DNA from: a virus | Reading direction: 5' to 3' (one strand) | DNA: 64,000 nt | IMG/VR virus record: IMGVR_UViG_3300025316_000590 | Span: 1 to 64,000 of that record | In this document: piece by piece, positions 62,513-64,000 of the stretch | How positions within the stretch are numbered: position 1 is the stretch's first letter | Layout of the letters: every line of letters starts with the position of its first letter | Made by a program: the position numbers and the translations under genes | The notes under the pieces: model-generated | What the model was told of the DNA's origin: nothing | The model's input: the letters and a program-made list of their open reading frames with translations, nothing else | The model's database searches: none

Positions 62513-63300
62513 GCTTCACGTTCGCCGTCACTGCGTTTCAGGAGAGCAGTACCCGTCGCCGTTGCGGCGAGCGTATTCGGGCATGCCTGCGGGCTGCACA
62601 GGATCATCCCGACATCAATGAAATCACGGTCGTTGACGACTGTAGCGAGGACTACGACGCCCTCGTGCAAATCCTCGCTCCATTTTCCAAGGTTGTTCTT
62701 CACCGTAATGACCGCCGCTTGAAATGCTTCGGCAACAAGATCGAGGCGATTGTTCGCAGCACGTCCGAATGGGTCATCACGTGTGACAGCGACAATGTGA
62801 TGAGCCGTGAATATTTGGACCTGGTGATCAGCAGGGCGAAGCGGCCCACGTCGTGGTACTGCCCCACGTTTGCTAGGCCGCTGTTCAACTACCGCAGCGT
62901 CGTCGGCACGTGGAACGGACGCAATATCAAAGACGCCGCAGCCCAATCCTGCTTCTGCTGCTTTATCAACACGGGCAACCAGACTGTTAGACGGGACGAG
63001 TTCACGACCGTGTTCAGCCCGTACCGTGGCAGATCGCTCAGTTCGTTCATGCCCGATATTATAGGATTAGGTCACGGGTATCCGGACGGCGTGTGGGACG
63101 GCAACGATTCCAGAACTTTTAACCTCATCTGGCTGCGGGCAGGTGGGCAACTGGATGCTGTGGCTGGAATGGAATACGAGCATACGGCCAATGATTCTGA
63201 ACAAGGCAACTACGTGATTTGTGCTCAGGATCCACGATGTGGTGAGATTGGGCAGGTCATCGACAAATTATTTGAGGAGGAAATATGTCCGGTGTCATAA
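62509..63300 (+). CDS. Family 2 glycosyltransferase
   Basis: A 263-residue GT-A protein overlapping mhpE by ATGA. EITVVDDCSEDYDALV and WVITCDSDNVMSREYLDL (DSD metal site near residue 102) are typical of GT2. The middle has an unusual Cys-rich SCFCCFINTGNQ. Likely part of the glycan assembly line. Confidence 0.8.
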   Translation: MSFTFAVTAFQESSTRRRCGERIRACLRAAQDHPDINEITVVDDCSEDYDALVQILAPFSKVVLHRNDRRLKCFGNKIEAIVRSTSEWVITCDSDNVMSREYLDLVISRAKRPTSWYCPTFARPLFNYRSVVGTWNGRNIKDAAAQSCFCCFINTGNQTVRRDEFTTVFSPYRGRSLSSFMPDIIGLGHGYPDGVWDGNDSRTFNLIWLRAGGQLDAVAGMEYEHTANDSEQGNYVICAQDPRCGEIGQVIDKLFEEEICPVS

Positions 63301-64000
63301 CAATGTCGAATCTTGGTCGCTACGGTCGACTGGCGAACCAAGTTTTTCAGGCTTCGTTTCTCCACTGCTACGCCAAAATGTACGGTCTCACTGTGCAGGC
63401 CCCGCGTCCCGAGGGATGGCCATTCGATTTCTGGTTCGAGCCTGTGACGACGGCCACCGTGCCGCTTGAGGAAACGTATAACTCTCAGGGTAAGCCTGAT
63501 TTCGGAACAAGACCGCCTGCCGGGCCGGAGTTCGTTAACCGCGAATTCCTCGGCTATGCCCAGTGGAACACGTCATGGTACAAGCCCTGGAAGGACGAGC
63601 TACAGAAGTGGTTCACCATTGACCGACCAGCTCTCGGTGACGGGACGAATACCGTTGTTGGTATCCATCATCGGGCAGGTGATTACGATAACAAGACCAT
63701 CAAGTGGCGAGCACCCTGGGCATGGTACGAAAACTGGCTGGCCGCGAACTGGAGCCGCCTGAAGAACCCGATATTAGTCATCGCTTCCGAAGGTCCGGTT
63801 CCGGAAGACCTCCGCACGCCGGCACCGCCGCGAATACTTTCTGGATCGCCAGAGGAGGACTGGGCCGATCTTGCCCACTGCGACATCGTGCTGTGCCCGA
63901 ACAGTACTTACAGCTATGCAGCAGCTATGATGAATCCAAACCTTAAGGAGGCGTGGCGAGCCTGTTTGCCCGCTGGCGGGTTTGTTCGGTTCGATCCGTG
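63285..64000 (+). CDS. Fucosyltransferase-like (GT11) protein, runs off the window
   Basis: The frame opens at the ATG of 63285 behind GAGGAGG and stays open to the window edge, so it is partial (239 codons seen). LGRYGRLANQVFQAS resembles the GT11 opening (LGNQMFQYA), GIHHRAGDY resembles the HxRxGDY donor motif, and CPNSTYSYAAAMM the late SNSSFSWW motif. GT11 enzymes are alpha-1,2-fucosyltransferases or relatives using GDP-sugars. It overlaps the previous gene by 16 bases. Confidence 0.75.
   Translation, partial: MSGVITMSNLGRYGRLANQVFQASFLHCYAKMYGLTVQAPRPEGWPFDFWFEPVTTATVPLEETYNSQGKPDFGTRPPAGPEFVNREFLGYAQWNTSWYKPWKDELQKWFTIDRPALGDGTNTVVGIHHRAGDYDNKTIKWRAPWAWYENWLAANWSRLKNPILVIASEGPVPEDLRTPAPPRILSGSPEEDWADLAHCDIVLCPNSTYSYAAAMMNPNLKEAWRACLPAGGFVRFDP

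Overview
The window looks like the left-centre of a large, high-GC tailed double-stranded DNA bacteriophage (or a prophage). It carries a large terminase, a Mu gp29/DUF935-like portal and a Mu gpI-like prohead protease/scaffold. Genes are tightly packed with many ATGA stop/start overlaps, and homing elements are present. The host cannot be named from the sequence. No rRNA, no CRISPR array and no recognisable tail module is present, and I could not identify a major capsid protein with confidence.

Layout. 1-3.8 kb: small genes, including a spermidine-synthase-like protein, a methyltransferase-like protein and several CxxC miniproteins. 3.8-27.1 kb: head region, with TerL (interrupted by a 428-residue intein in its Walker A motif), the portal and a set of Ala/Lys/His-rich proteins sharing a short peptide signature, LGDxxGHxFxGNQ. 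27.1-30.7 kb: ten small minus-strand genes. 30.7-31.5 kb: a divergent non-coding region with TTAGGG-type repeats. 31.5-33.4 kb: a lipoprotein HNH nuclease, a GIY-YIG homing endonuclease and the severed 3' end of a second HNH nuclease gene. 33.4-43.8 kb: one giant frame (about 3461 codons) of the 'polyvalent protein' kind, containing metallopeptidase-, ADP-ribosyltransferase-, pyrophosphatase-, HAD- and PI3/4-kinase-like domains, with an HNH endonuclease gene embedded antisense. 43.8-46.1 kb: small genes, a tRNA-like sequence, a strong terminator, tandem repeats and two interleaved inverted repeats able to form a pseudoknot. 46.2-51.2 kb: the protease/scaffold gene and an Asp-rich partial paralogue. 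51.3-64.0 kb: a gap-free operon for an unusual sugar: CDP-glucose synthesis (RfbF, RfbG, RfbH), an SDR protein, a thiamine-diphosphate enzyme, acetaldehyde dehydrogenase, 4-hydroxy-2-oxovalerate aldolase, two FkbM methyltransferases and about five glycosyltransferases.

How it may work together (inference). The 20 copies of the GHxFxGNQ signature sit at the start of genes and at the boundaries between enzyme domains inside giant genes. Several internal boundaries keep a Shine-Dalgarno sequence and ATG. This suggests separate cargo genes fused in frame, with the signature acting as a shared tag for packaging into, or processing in, the head by the gpI-like protease. The sugar operon probably remodels a host or virion glycan with a branched 3,6-dideoxyhexose. 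Two homing endonuclease insertions each leave a severed piece of the target next to an intact replacement piece, a shared and uncommon design.
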